DNA of 64,000 nt from Paracidovorax wautersii (lineage in GTDB: Bacteria; Pseudomonadota; Gammaproteobacteria; Burkholderiales; Burkholderiaceae_C). Both the position numbers and the translations under genes were made by a program. Below are positions 9,244 to 17,860 of the stretch, one piece after another. Position 1 is the first letter of the stretch. Every line of letters starts with the position of its first letter. The DNA lies in assembly GCF_900113035.1 (NCBI RefSeq), contig NZ_FONX01000007.1, positions 124,001 through 188,000 on the forward strand, read 5' to 3'. The notes below the pieces were generated by a model. That model was not told the DNA's origin. It worked only from the letters and a program-made list of their open reading frames with translations, and made no database searches.

Positions 9244-9286
9244 AAAGAGCTGCCAGCGCTTGCAGTACAAGCGCTGGCAGCTCTTT
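9244..9286. repeat. REP-like palindrome, copy A (best preserved)
   Basis: A perfect 19-bp stem, AAAGAGCTGCCAGCGCTTG at 9244-9262 and its reverse complement at 9268-9286, with the 5-base loop CAGTA. It lies between the convergent NAD(P)-binding and cheV genes and may act as a two-way transcription terminator. Six other, less complete copies of the AGCGCTTG/CAAGCGCT plus GCTAT/ATAGC pattern occur in the window. Confidence 0.85.
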
Positions 9287-9305
9287 CGATGGGTAATGGG
9301 TGGCT

Positions 9306-10265
9306 TCAGGTCGGCAGCACCCGGCGCATGGTTTCGGCCAGATCTTCGGCCACGAACTTGGCGACGTAGGCATCGGCGCCGACGCTGCGCACATGGTCTT
9401 CGTTGGCCGAGCCCGAGAGCGAGGAGTGGATGACCACCGGGATGTCCTTGAGCCGCGCGTCCTGCTTGATGTTGCGGGTCAGGGTGAAGCCGTCCATCTC
9501 GGGCATTTCCAGGTCGGTCAGCACCAGCGAGATGCGGTCCGCGGCGGTCTTGCCCTCGGCCTCGGCGCCCCGGGCGATGGCGTTGAGCCGGTCCCAGGCT
9601 TCCTTGCCGGACTTGGTCATTTCGTAAGGCGCCTGCAGGGCCTGCAGTTCCTGCTCGATGAGCGTGCGGGCGACGAAGGAGTCGTCCGCCGCCAGCACGA
9701 TGCTGCCGGGCTTGATCTTCAGGCGCGGGCCGACCTTCTCCGGGTCCACATGGTGTTCGTCCGAAGGCGACACCATCTGCAGGATGGCTTCCACGTCCAG
9801 CACCTGGGCGAGGCGCGAGCCGTCGGTGTTGCCGTCCAGCCGGGCGATGCTGGTCACCAGCTTGCCGCCGGCGCCGCTGGTCTCGGCCGACAGCACCTGC
9901 TTCCAGTCCAGCCGCACGATGTCTTCGACCGACTCGACCGCGAAGGCCTGGGTGGTGCGCGCGTATTCGGTCACCAGCATGATGTTCAGCCCGGTCTGCG
10001 GCGTGCAGCCGACGATGGCGGGCAGGTCCAGCACCGGAATGATCTGGCCCCGCAGGTTGACGACGCCCAGGGAGTGCGGCGTGGCGCCCGCGATCGGCGT
10101 GATGTTGGGCATGGCCACGATCTCGCGGATCTTGAACACGTTGATGCCGAACAGCTCCGACTTGCCGAGTGCGCTATCCGTGCCCAGCCGGAACAGCAGC
10201 AATTCGAACTTGTTGGTGCCGGTGAGGCTGGTGCGCTCGTCGATGTCCTGCTGAACTGCTTTCAT
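9306..10265 (-). CDS. cheV: Chemotaxis protein CheV
   Basis: Protein of 319 residues: a CheW-like coupling domain (about 15-165; SLGVVNLRGQIIPVLDL is typical) fused to a receiver domain (about 185-319; phospho-acceptor Asp in VLTDLEMPEMDGF, conserved Lys in AYVAKF). CheV couples chemoreceptors to CheA and is tuned by phosphorylation of its receiver. AAGGAG six bases ahead of ATG 10265 fixes the start. It stands alone here, unlinked to a che operon, but fits with flhDC and two chemoreceptors elsewhere in the window. Confidence 0.95.
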   Translation of the reverse strand: MKAVQQDIDERTSLTGTNKFELLLFRLGTDSALGKSELFGINVFKIREIVAMPNITPIAGATPHSLGVVNLRGQIIPVLDLPAIVGCTPQTGLNIMLVTEYARTTQAFAVESVEDIVRLDWKQVLSAETSGAGGKLVTSIARLDGNTDGSRLAQVLDVEAILQMVSPSDEHHVDPEKVGPRLKIKPGSIVLAADDSFVARTLIEQELQALQAPYEMTKSGKEAWDRLNAIARGAEAEGKTAADRISLVLTDLEMPEMDGFTLTRNIKQDARLKDIPVVIHSSLSGSANEDHVRSVGADAYVAKFVAEDLAETMRRVLPT

Positions 10266-10470
10266 TGCAACTCCTTGGCGCGGATGCGCGTGCCGGCAAA
10301 TTCTAAGGGGGCGACCGCTTTTTCCCTGGCTGGCGTTTACCCCGCCTGCGTGGCCTGCATGCCACGGGTGTGACACGGAGCGCACAAAGGCGGGCAGAGC
10401 CATCCCGGCAGGTGCCGCGGTGGCGCGCTGGGTGGTTCCCCGCGCGCCCTCCGCGCACCGTGCCTGCGCC

Positions 10471-12894
10471 TCAGCGGGGCAGGGCGTAGGCGATCACGTA
10501 GTCGCCCCGGTCGGGCGAGTTGCGCGCGCCGCCGGCGGACACGACCACGTACTGGCGGCCGTCGGAGCGGGCCTTGTAGCTGATCGGCGTGCCCTGGCTG
10601 CCCACGGGCAGGCGGGCCTTCCAGACTTCGCGGCCGGTGCCGCTGTCGTAGGCGCGCAGGTAGTAGTCCTGCGTGGCGGCGATGAACACCAGCCCGCCCT
10701 GCGTGGCCATCGTGCCGCCGATGGTGGGCATGCCGATGGGGATGGGCAGACCCATCTTGATGCCGAAGGGGCCCGTGTCCTTCACGGTGCCCACCGGCAC
10801 CTGCCAGGCGACCTGCTGGGTCTTCAGGTCCACGGCCGTCAGCGTGCCGAAGGGCGGCTTCTGGCAGGGGATCTCCAGCGGAGACATGAAGCGCACCTTG
10901 GCGTTGATGGCGTAGGGCGTGCCGTCGAGCGCGACGGGGCGGGTGATGGCGGCGGCCTCGTTGCCGTCGGACTTCTTGCCGGCATCGGCCGGGTCGGCCG
11001 GAATCAGCTGCACTTCCAGGCCCACGCGCATGTCGTTGACGAACAGGTAGCCGCTGGTCGGGTCGATCGAGAGGCCGCCCCAGTTCATGCCGCCCAGCGA
11101 GCCGGGCAGGTTCAGCGACGGGTCCGTGCCCGGGGGCGTGAACAGGCCGTCGTAGCGCTTGGACTTGAAGTGGATGCGGCACAGCAGCTGGTCGAACGGC
11201 GTGGCGCCCCACATGTCCGATTCCTGGAGCCGGTCCGCGCCGATGCTGGGCATGCCCACCGAGAAGGGCTGCGTGGGCGAATAGGTTTCGTTCGGAATCT
11301 TGCCCGGCGTCACGGGGCGCTCTTCCACGCGCGTGAGCGGCTGGCCGGTGCGGCGGTCCAGCACGAAGAGCTGGCCGGCCTTGGTGCCGAACACCATGGC
11401 GGGCGCGCTGCTGCCGTCCGGCTTCTTGAAGTCGAAGAAGGTCGGCTGCATGGGCACGTCGAAGTCCCAGAGGTCGTCATGCACCGTCTGGTACACCCAC
11501 TTCTCGCGGCCGGTGGTGCCGTCCACGGCGAGCATCGATGCGCCGTACTTGCGGTCCAGCGCCGTGTGCTTGACGCCCCAGAGGTCGATGGCCGCGCTGC
11601 CCACCGGCATGAAGACGGTGTTGGACTGCGGGTCGTACGACATGGGCGCCCACACGTTGGGCGTGGAGCGCACGTAGGTCTTGCCAGGGGCCGGAGCGGA
11701 CGGGTCCGCAGGGTTGCCCGGGTCGAAGCCCCAGCGCAGCGCGCCGGTCATCACGTCGAAGCCGCGCACCACGCCGCCGGGCATGTCGGTGCTGACGTTG
11801 TCGGCCACGCGGCCGCCCACGACGATGGTCGTGCCAGCCAGCGTGGGGGCCGAGGTGGGGTAGTACTCGCCCTTGTCGGCGCCCTTGCCCATGCCGGCGC
11901 GCAGGTCCACGCGGCCTTGCTTGCCGAAGTCGGCGCAGAAGGCGCCGGTGTCGGCATCCAGCGCGATCAGCTCGGGCGTGACGCTGTTCATCAGGATGCG
12001 GCGCTGGCAGGCCGCGCCGGCGGCCAGCTTCACGGCCGGCACGGGCGTGGCGCCCTCCACGGTGGGCTGCTCCAGCGGCGCATTGGCGTCGAAGTAGGCC
12101 AGGCCGCGGCAACGCATCCACTTCTTCTGCTTGGCGTTGATCTCGGTCTTCCAGATTTCCTTGCCGGTGGCCGCGTCCAGCGCGATCACGTTGTTGTGCG
12201 GCGTGCAAAGGAACACGCGGTCGCCGATCTGCAGGGGCGTGAGCTGGTCTTCCGCTCCGCCGCCGCCGGGGCTGACGGGCGTGTCGCCCGTGCGGTAGGT
12301 CCAGGCCACCTGCAGCTGGGAAACATTGTCGCGCGTGATCTGGTCCAGCGCCGCGAAGCGGCTGCCGCCCGAGGTGTTGCCGTAGTGGGCCCAGTCCGCC
12401 GGCCCGGCGCCGGCTGCCACGGGCGTCAGCGCGGGGCCGGGGCCCTGCGCGGCCACCACCGCATGCGGCTGGAACATGCCCCAGACGCCGCCCAGGAAGG
12501 CCAGCGCCAGCACGCCCGCGAGGGCCCAGGCCGGCCGGCGCGCCGTGCCGCGCACCAGCGGGTACGAGGCGGCCACCAGGATGGCGATGCCCGCGAAGGT
12601 CATGATGCGCGAGACCAGCGGCCAGAAGTCCAGGCCCACGTCGGCCAGCGCCCAGGCCACGGTGCCGATGAACACGGCGCCGTAGATCCAGCTGCCCGAT
12701 GCGCGCGCCCGCGCGATCTGCACGCCGGAGACGGCGAGCGCGATGCCGGCGATGACGAAGTACTTGCTGCCGCCGAGCGCGGCCAGCCGGTAGCCATAGA
12801 CGGCCAGGAACGCGCCCGCGCAGAGGATGAGCAGGCCGAGCACGGCCAGCCACACCCTTGCGCCGGCGGATGCGGCGGTTGGATTGTTTTGCAT
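10471..12894 (-). CDS. gcd: Membrane-bound PQQ-dependent glucose/quinate-type dehydrogenase
   Basis: Protein of 807 residues. The first ~140 form about five membrane helices; the rest is a periplasmic PQQ beta-propeller with repeated tryptophan-docking strands such as IALDAATGKEIWKTE and RKYGASMLAVDGTTGREKWVYQ. This architecture is shared by glucose dehydrogenase (Gcd) and quinate/shikimate dehydrogenase (QuiA), which oxidise their substrate outside the cell and pass electrons to ubiquinone. Length is normal for Gcd. Substrate cannot be settled from sequence alone. AAGGGA six bases upstream supports ATG 12894. No PQQ biosynthesis gene is adjacent. Confidence 0.85.
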   Translation of the reverse strand: MQNNPTAASAGARVWLAVLGLLILCAGAFLAVYGYRLAALGGSKYFVIAGIALAVSGVQIARARASGSWIYGAVFIGTVAWALADVGLDFWPLVSRIMTFAGIAILVAASYPLVRGTARRPAWALAGVLALAFLGGVWGMFQPHAVVAAQGPGPALTPVAAGAGPADWAHYGNTSGGSRFAALDQITRDNVSQLQVAWTYRTGDTPVSPGGGGAEDQLTPLQIGDRVFLCTPHNNVIALDAATGKEIWKTEINAKQKKWMRCRGLAYFDANAPLEQPTVEGATPVPAVKLAAGAACQRRILMNSVTPELIALDADTGAFCADFGKQGRVDLRAGMGKGADKGEYYPTSAPTLAGTTIVVGGRVADNVSTDMPGGVVRGFDVMTGALRWGFDPGNPADPSAPAPGKTYVRSTPNVWAPMSYDPQSNTVFMPVGSAAIDLWGVKHTALDRKYGASMLAVDGTTGREKWVYQTVHDDLWDFDVPMQPTFFDFKKPDGSSAPAMVFGTKAGQLFVLDRRTGQPLTRVEERPVTPGKIPNETYSPTQPFSVGMPSIGADRLQESDMWGATPFDQLLCRIHFKSKRYDGLFTPPGTDPSLNLPGSLGGMNWGGLSIDPTSGYLFVNDMRVGLEVQLIPADPADAGKKSDGNEAAAITRPVALDGTPYAINAKVRFMSPLEIPCQKPPFGTLTAVDLKTQQVAWQVPVGTVKDTGPFGIKMGLPIPIGMPTIGGTMATQGGLVFIAATQDYYLRAYDSGTGREVWKARLPVGSQGTPISYKARSDGRQYVVVSAGGARNSPDRGDYVIAYALPR

Positions 12895-13103
12895 GGATTC
12901 CCTTGGGAGTGTTTTATTGACGCATCGCCCTCTGCGCTGTTCAAGACAGAGCAGGCAGGGGCTGAAAACGAGGTCGAAAAGTCTAGGTACGCCGCGTCGG
13001 CCTGTCCTGGCGCGCCATGAATGCCCTTGGCGTGAGCGCGGGACCTTTCACCGCAGGCCACGCGACGTCGCCGTTTGTGCGTGGAGTGCCTGCGGCCTCA
13101 TGT

Positions 13104-14378
13104 TCATAGTACGCCCGAACTCCGCAGCGCGGCGATGCCGGCCGCATCCAGGCCGAGCTCTGCCAGCACCTCGTCCGTGTGCTGGCCCAGGGCCGGCGGT
13201 GCATGGCGCAGCACGGGCGGGTGGGCCGAAAGCCGCAGCGGGCTGGCCACGGTGGCGATGGTGTCCACCCCGTCGCCGGCCTCGCCCTGCGGCCAGCGGG
13301 GCAGGTCCACGTGCAGGCCGCGCGCCTGCACCTGGGGGTCGTCGAAGGCCTGGGCGATGGTGTTGATGGGGCCGCAGGGCACGGCCTTGTCCTGCAGCAG
13401 GGCGACCCACTCGGCCGTGCTGCGCGTGCGGGTGAGCGGCTGCATCAGCGCGACCAGCTCGGCCCGGTGGCGCACGCGCAGGGTGTTGGTGGCGAAGCGC
13501 GCGTCCTCGGCCCACTGCGGCATGCCGGCGGCGGCGCAGAAGCGGGCGAACTGGCCGTCGTTGCCGATGGCCAGCAGCATGTTGCCGTCGGCCGTGGGGA
13601 AGTCCTGGTAGGGCACCAGGCTGGGGTGGCTGTTGCCCATGCGGCCGGGCGATTCGCCCGTGGCGAGAAAGCCCGCCGCCTGGTTGGCGAGCACGGCCAT
13701 GCCCACGTCCAGCAGCGCCATGTCGATGTGCTGGCCCCGGCCCGTGCCGGTGGCGGCGTTGTCGCGGGCATGGAGCGCGGCCAGGATGGCGTTGCTGGCA
13801 TAGAGCCCGGTGAAGAGGTCGATCACCGCCACGCCCACGCGCAGCGGGCCGCCGCCGGGCGCTTCGTCGGGCCGGCCGGTGATGCTCATGAGCCCGGTCA
13901 TGGCCTGCACCATCAGGTCGTAGCCGGCGCGCTCGGCATAGGGGCCGGTCTGGCCGAAGCCGGTGACCGAGCAGTAGATGAGGCGCGGGTTCAGCGCGCA
14001 CAGGCTGTCGTGGTCCAGCCCGTATTGGCGCAGGCCGCCGACCTTGAAGTTCTCCACCACCACGTCGGCCTGCTGCGCCATGCGGCGGATCAGCTGCTGG
14101 CCTTCGGGCTTGCCCAAGTCGATGGTGACCGAGCGCTTGTTGCGGTTGCAGGCGGCGAAGTAGCTGGCCTGCGGCGTGTCGCGGCCCTCGGCATCCTGCA
14201 GGAAGGGCGGGCCCCAGTGGCGCGTGTCGTCGCCCGCGCCGGGGCGCTCCACTTTCACCACGTCCGCGCCCAGGTCGGCCAGCACCTGGGTGCACCAGGG
14301 GCCTGCCAGCACGCGGGAGAGGTCGAGCACCTTGATGCCCGCCAGGGCGCCGGGCGGGGAGGGGTGGGGCGCGGTCAT
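13104..14378 (-). CDS. CaiB/BaiF family CoA-transferase, probably succinyl-CoA:glutarate
   Basis: Protein of 424 residues of the family III CoA-transferases. The N-terminal KVLDLSRVLAGPWCTQVLADLGADVVKVE and the AGYDLMVQAMTGLMSITG segment, whose aspartate is the family's catalytic residue, are intact. Its place behind a glutaryl-CoA dehydrogenase gene with a LysR regulator points to succinyl-CoA:glutarate CoA-transferase, the step that activates glutarate. ATG 14378 gives the standard N-terminus; the frame continues upstream to 14441 without support. A REP-like repeat fills part of the 108-base gap to gcdH, so co-transcription is likely but not certain. Confidence 0.85.
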   Translation of the reverse strand: MTAPHPSPPGALAGIKVLDLSRVLAGPWCTQVLADLGADVVKVERPGAGDDTRHWGPPFLQDAEGRDTPQASYFAACNRNKRSVTIDLGKPEGQQLIRRMAQQADVVVENFKVGGLRQYGLDHDSLCALNPRLIYCSVTGFGQTGPYAERAGYDLMVQAMTGLMSITGRPDEAPGGGPLRVGVAVIDLFTGLYASNAILAALHARDNAATGTGRGQHIDMALLDVGMAVLANQAAGFLATGESPGRMGNSHPSLVPYQDFPTADGNMLLAIGNDGQFARFCAAAGMPQWAEDARFATNTLRVRHRAELVALMQPLTRTRSTAEWVALLQDKAVPCGPINTIAQAFDDPQVQARGLHVDLPRWPQGEAGDGVDTIATVASPLRLSAHPPVLRHAPPALGQHTDEVLAELGLDAAGIAALRSSGVL

Positions 14379-14426
14379 GGGTGTCGAAACCGTGGGTTTG
14401 AGTGAAAACAGCTGGCAGCCCAGGTG

Positions 14427-14458
14427 GATCAAGCGCTGCAAGCTATTGATTCGATAGC
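14427..14458. repeat. REP-like repeat, copy B (half element)
   Basis: Contains CAAGCGCTGCAAGCTAT followed by ATAGC at 14454-14458; GCTAT at 14442-14446 pairs with it. Corresponds to one arm of the palindrome at 9244-9286 plus the short GCTAT/ATAGC hairpin. Lies between gcdH and the CoA-transferase gene. Confidence 0.65.
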
Positions 14459-14486
14459 GTTGCGCCGGTGCGGCGCGAACGGCGGG

Positions 14487-15683
14487 TCAGTTCCCGAACG
14501 CCGCGATCCCGGTCTGCGCCCGGCCCAGGATGAGCGCATGCACGTCGTGCGTGCCCTCGTAGGTGTTGACCACCTCCAGGTTGACCAGATGGCGCGCCAC
14601 GCCGAACTCGTCGCTGATGCCGTTGCCGCCCATCATGTCGCGGGCCAGGCGGGCGATGTCCAGCGCCTTGCCGCAGTTGTTGCGCTTGATGATGGAGGTG
14701 CCTTCGACCGACGCGATGCCCTCGTCCTTCATGCGGCCGAAGCGCAGCGCGGCCTGCAGGCCCAGCGCGATCTCGGTCTGCATGTCGGCCAGCTTCTTCT
14801 GGATGAGCTGGTTGGCGGCGAGCGGCCGGCCGAACTGCTTGCGGTCCAGCGTGTACTGGCGGGCGGTGTGCCAGCAGAACTCCGCCGCGCCCATCGCGCC
14901 CCAGGCGATGCCGTAGCGCGCGCTGTTGAGGCAGGTGAACGGGCCCTTGAGGCCCTGCACTTCGGGGAACGCGTTCTCTTCGGGCACGAACACGTCGTCC
15001 ATCACGATCTCGCCGGTCACGCTGGCGCGCAGGCCGACCTTGCCGTGGATGGCGGGCGCGCTCAGGCCCTTCATGCCCTTTTCGAGCACGAAGCCGCGGA
15101 TGGGACCGAGGGCGCCGCCTTCGGAGACTTCCTTGGCCCAGACCACGAAGACGTCGGCCACCGGGCTGTTGGTGATCCACATCTTGGTGCCCTTGAGCTT
15201 GTAGCCGCCGGCGGTCTTGTAGGCCCGCGTGGCCATGCTGCCCGGGTCGGAGCCGTGGTCGGGCTCGGTCAGGCCGAAGCAGCCGATCCATTCGCCGCTG
15301 GCCAGCTTGGGCAGGTATTTCTGCTTCTGCGCCTCGGAGCCGAATTCATGGATGGGCACCATCACCAGCGAGCTCTGCACGCTGGCCATGGAGCGGTAGC
15401 CCGAATCGACGCGCTCGACCTCGCGCGCGATCAGGCCGTAGGCCACGTAGCTCAGGCCCGGGCCGCCGTACTGTTCGGGAATGGTGGGGCCGAGCAGGCC
15501 GACTTCGCCCATCTCGCGGAAGATGCTGGTGTCCATCTTCTCGTGGCGGAAGGCGTCCAGCACGCGCGGGGCCAGCTTGTCCTGGCAATAGGCGGCGGCG
15601 GCATCGCGGATGGCGCGCTCGTCGTCGGTGAGCTGTTGCTCGATCAGGAAAGGGTCGTCCCATTGGAAGGCGGCGTGGGCCAT
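14487..15683 (-). CDS. gcdH: Glutaryl-CoA dehydrogenase
   Basis: Protein of 398 residues, an FAD-dependent acyl-CoA dehydrogenase that oxidises and decarboxylates glutaryl-CoA to crotonyl-CoA in lysine, tryptophan and benzoate catabolism. Two marks separate it from other acyl-CoA dehydrogenases: the substrate-binding arginine in [14 protein letters not shown] and the catalytic glutamate in [15 protein letters not shown]. The FAD-site [13 protein letters not shown] is present. ATG 15683 has GGAG upstream and gives the family length. It is transcribed away from a LysR gene and towards the CoA-transferase gene. Confidence 0.95.
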   Translation of the reverse strand: MAHAAFQWDDPFLIEQQLTDDERAIRDAAAAYCQDKLAPRVLDAFRHEKMDTSIFREMGEVGLLGPTIPEQYGGPGLSYVAYGLIAREVERVDSGYRSMASVQSSLVMVPIHEFGSEAQKQKYLPKLASGEWIGCFGLTEPDHGSDPGSMATRAYKTAGGYKLKGTKMWITNSPVADVFVVWAKEVSEGGALGPIRGFVLEKGMKGLSAPAIHGKVGLRASVTGEIVMDDVFVPEENAFPEVQGLKGPFTCLNSARYGIAWGAMGAAEFCWHTARQYTLDRKQFGRPLAANQLIQKKLADMQTEIALGLQAALRFGRMKDEGIASVEGTSIIKRNNCGKALDIARLARDMMGGNGISDEFGVARHLVNLEVVNTYEGTHDVHALILGRAQTGIAAFGN

Positions 15684-15842
15684 GGCGTGTCTCCGGTATC
15701 GGTGAGGGCAGGGTGCCCAGGCATGCAGGCAATGCATGGCGTGAGCTGGTGCCAGCATCGTATGGAGCGCAAGGCCAGCGCGCAAACGACTTGTTTTCAT
15801 CCAGAAATGCGCAGATGGAATGTCTGGGTTAGCCTTGCGCCC

Positions 15843-16775
15843 ATGCACCGACATCTTCCCTCCACCCAGGCGCTGGCCTGTTTCGAAGCCGCCGCCCGGC
15901 ACGAGAGCTACACCCGCGCGGCGCAGGAGCTGTCGCTGACGCAGAGCGCGGTCTCCCGCCAGATCCTCGCGCTGGAGGAATGGCTGGGCGTGCAGCTCTT
16001 TCGCCGCACGCGCCACGGCGTGGTGCTGACGCCTGCCGGCACGCGCTACGGCCGCCAGGTCGCCCGCTGGCTGCAGGGGCTGGAGCGCGACACGCTGGAG
16101 GTGATGGCCCACCAGGGCCGGGGCGGTGCGCTGTCGCTCGCAGCGGTGCCGACCTTCGCCACGCGCTGGCTGATTCCGCGCCTGCCGCAGCTGGCGGCGC
16201 TGCATCCCGACATCGTGGTCCACATCGAGACGCGCACGCGGCCCTTCCTCTTCGCCGACACCACCTTCGACGCCGCGCTCTACGCCGGCACGCCCGAGCA
16301 GATCGCCCAGTGGCCGGGCGTGCAGGCGCAACTGCTCTTGCACGAAGACGTGGTGCCGGTGTGCAGCCCGCGCCTGCTCGAAGCCGCCGCCCGGCGCAGT
16401 CCCGGCCGGGCGCACCAGCCCGTGCCGGCGCAGATGCTGGCGCGCCTGCCGCTGCTGCAGCAGAGCACGCGCCCCCTGGCATGGCAGCAATGGTTCGCCG
16501 CGGCGGGCGTGGAGGCGCCGCGCGCGCTGGACGGGCCGCGCTACGAGCTCTTTTCCATGCTGGCAGTGGCCGCCACGCACGGCCTGGGCGTGGCGCTGAT
16601 ACCGCCTTTGCTGATCGAAGCCGAGATCGCCCGGGGCGAGCTGGTCGTGGCCTGCGCCCAGCCTTTGCGCGGCGAGCGTGCGTATTACCTCATCAGCCCA
16701 GCGCAGGAGCCGCCCGCCGTGCTCGCCACCTTCGCCGCATGGCTGCAGGACTGCGCCGCGAGTGGGGCAGGGTAA
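15843..16775 (+). CDS. gcdR: LysR-family regulator of the glutarate cluster (GcdR-like)
   Basis: Protein of 310 residues with an N-terminal winged helix-turn-helix ([26 protein letters not shown]) and an effector domain of the GcvA type ([18 protein letters not shown]). It is divergent from gcdH; in other proteobacteria a LysR protein in this place activates gcdH in response to glutarate. The 159-base shared region holds GCTGGTGCCAGC at 15745-15756, a possible operator. ATG 15843 lacks a clear ribosome-binding site; an in-frame ATG at 15807 is possible. Confidence 0.85.
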   Translation: MHRHLPSTQALACFEAAARHESYTRAAQELSLTQSAVSRQILALEEWLGVQLFRRTRHGVVLTPAGTRYGRQVARWLQGLERDTLEVMAHQGRGGALSLAAVPTFATRWLIPRLPQLAALHPDIVVHIETRTRPFLFADTTFDAALYAGTPEQIAQWPGVQAQLLLHEDVVPVCSPRLLEAAARRSPGRAHQPVPAQMLARLPLLQQSTRPLAWQQWFAAAGVEAPRALDGPRYELFSMLAVAATHGLGVALIPPLLIEAEIARGELVVACAQPLRGERAYYLISPAQEPPAVLATFAAWLQDCAASGAG

Positions 16776-16936
16776 AGGTGTAACCGGTTGCATCAATGCG
16801 GAAGCAGGGCTACGCTGGAGCCAGGTTCCGAAAGGCCGGATGCCGCGTTTTTCCGGCGCGCGTCCTGCCTGCCGGAACCGACGCGCCTCGTGCGCACTCT
16901 GTCCTTCATCAGCATCAACAACAAGGAGTTCCGACC

Positions 16937-17164
16937 ATGGCTGCCATCCCGTCCACCTACCATGCACCCACGTTCGAGCCCACCCTGGACGAGATCGAAA
17001 CCCTGAAGCAGCTGGAGATGGGGCGCACCATCAGCGTGCCCGAAGCGCTCAAGCACCACCTGTCAGGCCGCCTGCTGCACTGGGGCATGGTCGCCCAGGC
17101 CACGGGCGGCGACTGGCACATCACCGAAGCCGGCCGCCAGATCATCAGGCGCCAGAACAACTGA
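16937..17164 (+). CDS. Small protein with a possible winged-helix C-terminus
   Basis: Protein of 75 residues, not recognised by name. AAGGAG at 16923-16928, eight bases before ATG 16937, makes expression very likely. The C-terminal half, [21 protein letters not shown] then TEAGRQII, has the spacing of a winged-helix wing and last strand (hydrophobic helix, Gly-containing turn, T-x-x-G-x-x-I). It may be a stand-alone winged-helix remnant or an adaptor rather than a full regulator, since no complete recognition helix is evident. It lies 160 bases after the LysR gene on the same strand. Confidence 0.65.
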   Translation: MAAIPSTYHAPTFEPTLDEIETLKQLEMGRTISVPEALKHHLSGRLLHWGMVAQATGGDWHITEAGRQIIRRQNN

Positions 17165-17332
17165 TCCCGCCCGGGCGGGCCGCCCCGCTGGAGCCGCGGG
17201 GCGGTGGCTGCGGCAAGCGATCTCGTCCTACGCGCCCGCTGTCAACCGCCACATACATTGGCTGGAATCAGTGGGGGCGTCGTGATCGGAGCCCTCGTCA
17301 TCCCGGTTTTCCCAGCTCCAAGGAGTGTGACC

Positions 17333-17479
17333 ATGCCGCACCGCTGTCCTCAGCCCATCGTCGATCTTGCCGCCGGCAGCGCAGGCTGCAAGCGGTGTGC
17401 GGTAGGCCTGGGTTGCGAATGCTCCCGCCGCATGGCCATGGCGTTCCAGGCATTCCGCCTGGTTGCGCAGCAGAGCTGA
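17333..17479 (+). CDS. Cysteine-rich mini-protein, unknown
   Basis: Short frame of 48 residues with a good AAGGAG at 17320-17325, seven bases before ATG 17333. It has five cysteines, four of them in a compact GCKRCAVGLGCECSRR cluster, the layout of a small metal-binding or Fe-S peptide. No family is recognised. The strong ribosome-binding site and ordered cysteines argue for a real gene; the small size argues for caution. Confidence 0.45.
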   Translation: MPHRCPQPIVDLAAGSAGCKRCAVGLGCECSRRMAMAFQAFRLVAQQS

Positions 17480-17860
17480 CCCGTTCACCAGCGTGATCGC
17501 ACCATCGCTCAGCCGATTCGTCCAGCCAAACCTATTGCAGGTGCGGCGCGAGGATGCAGGCGACGGTCGTGGTGGTGAACGGATTCATACTGCCCCACAT
17601 TCCCCGGGATCGGGCAGGCCAATCAGTACACCACTCCCGCGATGCCACGCTGGGACCCTTTCGATGGCAGGCGTACGCGTTCAGCGCCTGTCGCCCGGAA
17701 AGCCGGGCCAGCCGGTGGAGCCCGATGGGCCCGGCCCGGCGCCTGAACCCGCGGACGCCCCGCCCCACATCCTTTGTGTAGAGCACTGACCTGGCGTGAA
17801 TCCGGGACGGGATAGCCGGAGCAGCCGTTTCAGCCACCCCGAGCGACCCGGCCAACTCCT
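17480..17860. other. Gene-free stretch downstream of the LOV kinase gene
   Basis: No supported gene, RNA or repeat seen. A 107-residue antisense frame (17532-17855) has no start signal and no recognisable domain. No clear terminator for the kinase gene was found either. Confidence 0.5.

Noticed and set aside
12895..13103. Possible small gene between the PQQ dehydrogenase and CoA-transferase genes
   Set aside because: Frames here are extensions of neighbours or antisense; no start signal or conserved-looking peptide.
17532..17855. 107-codon minus-strand frame after the LOV kinase gene
   Set aside because: No ribosome-binding site, no recognisable fold, and no link to neighbours.
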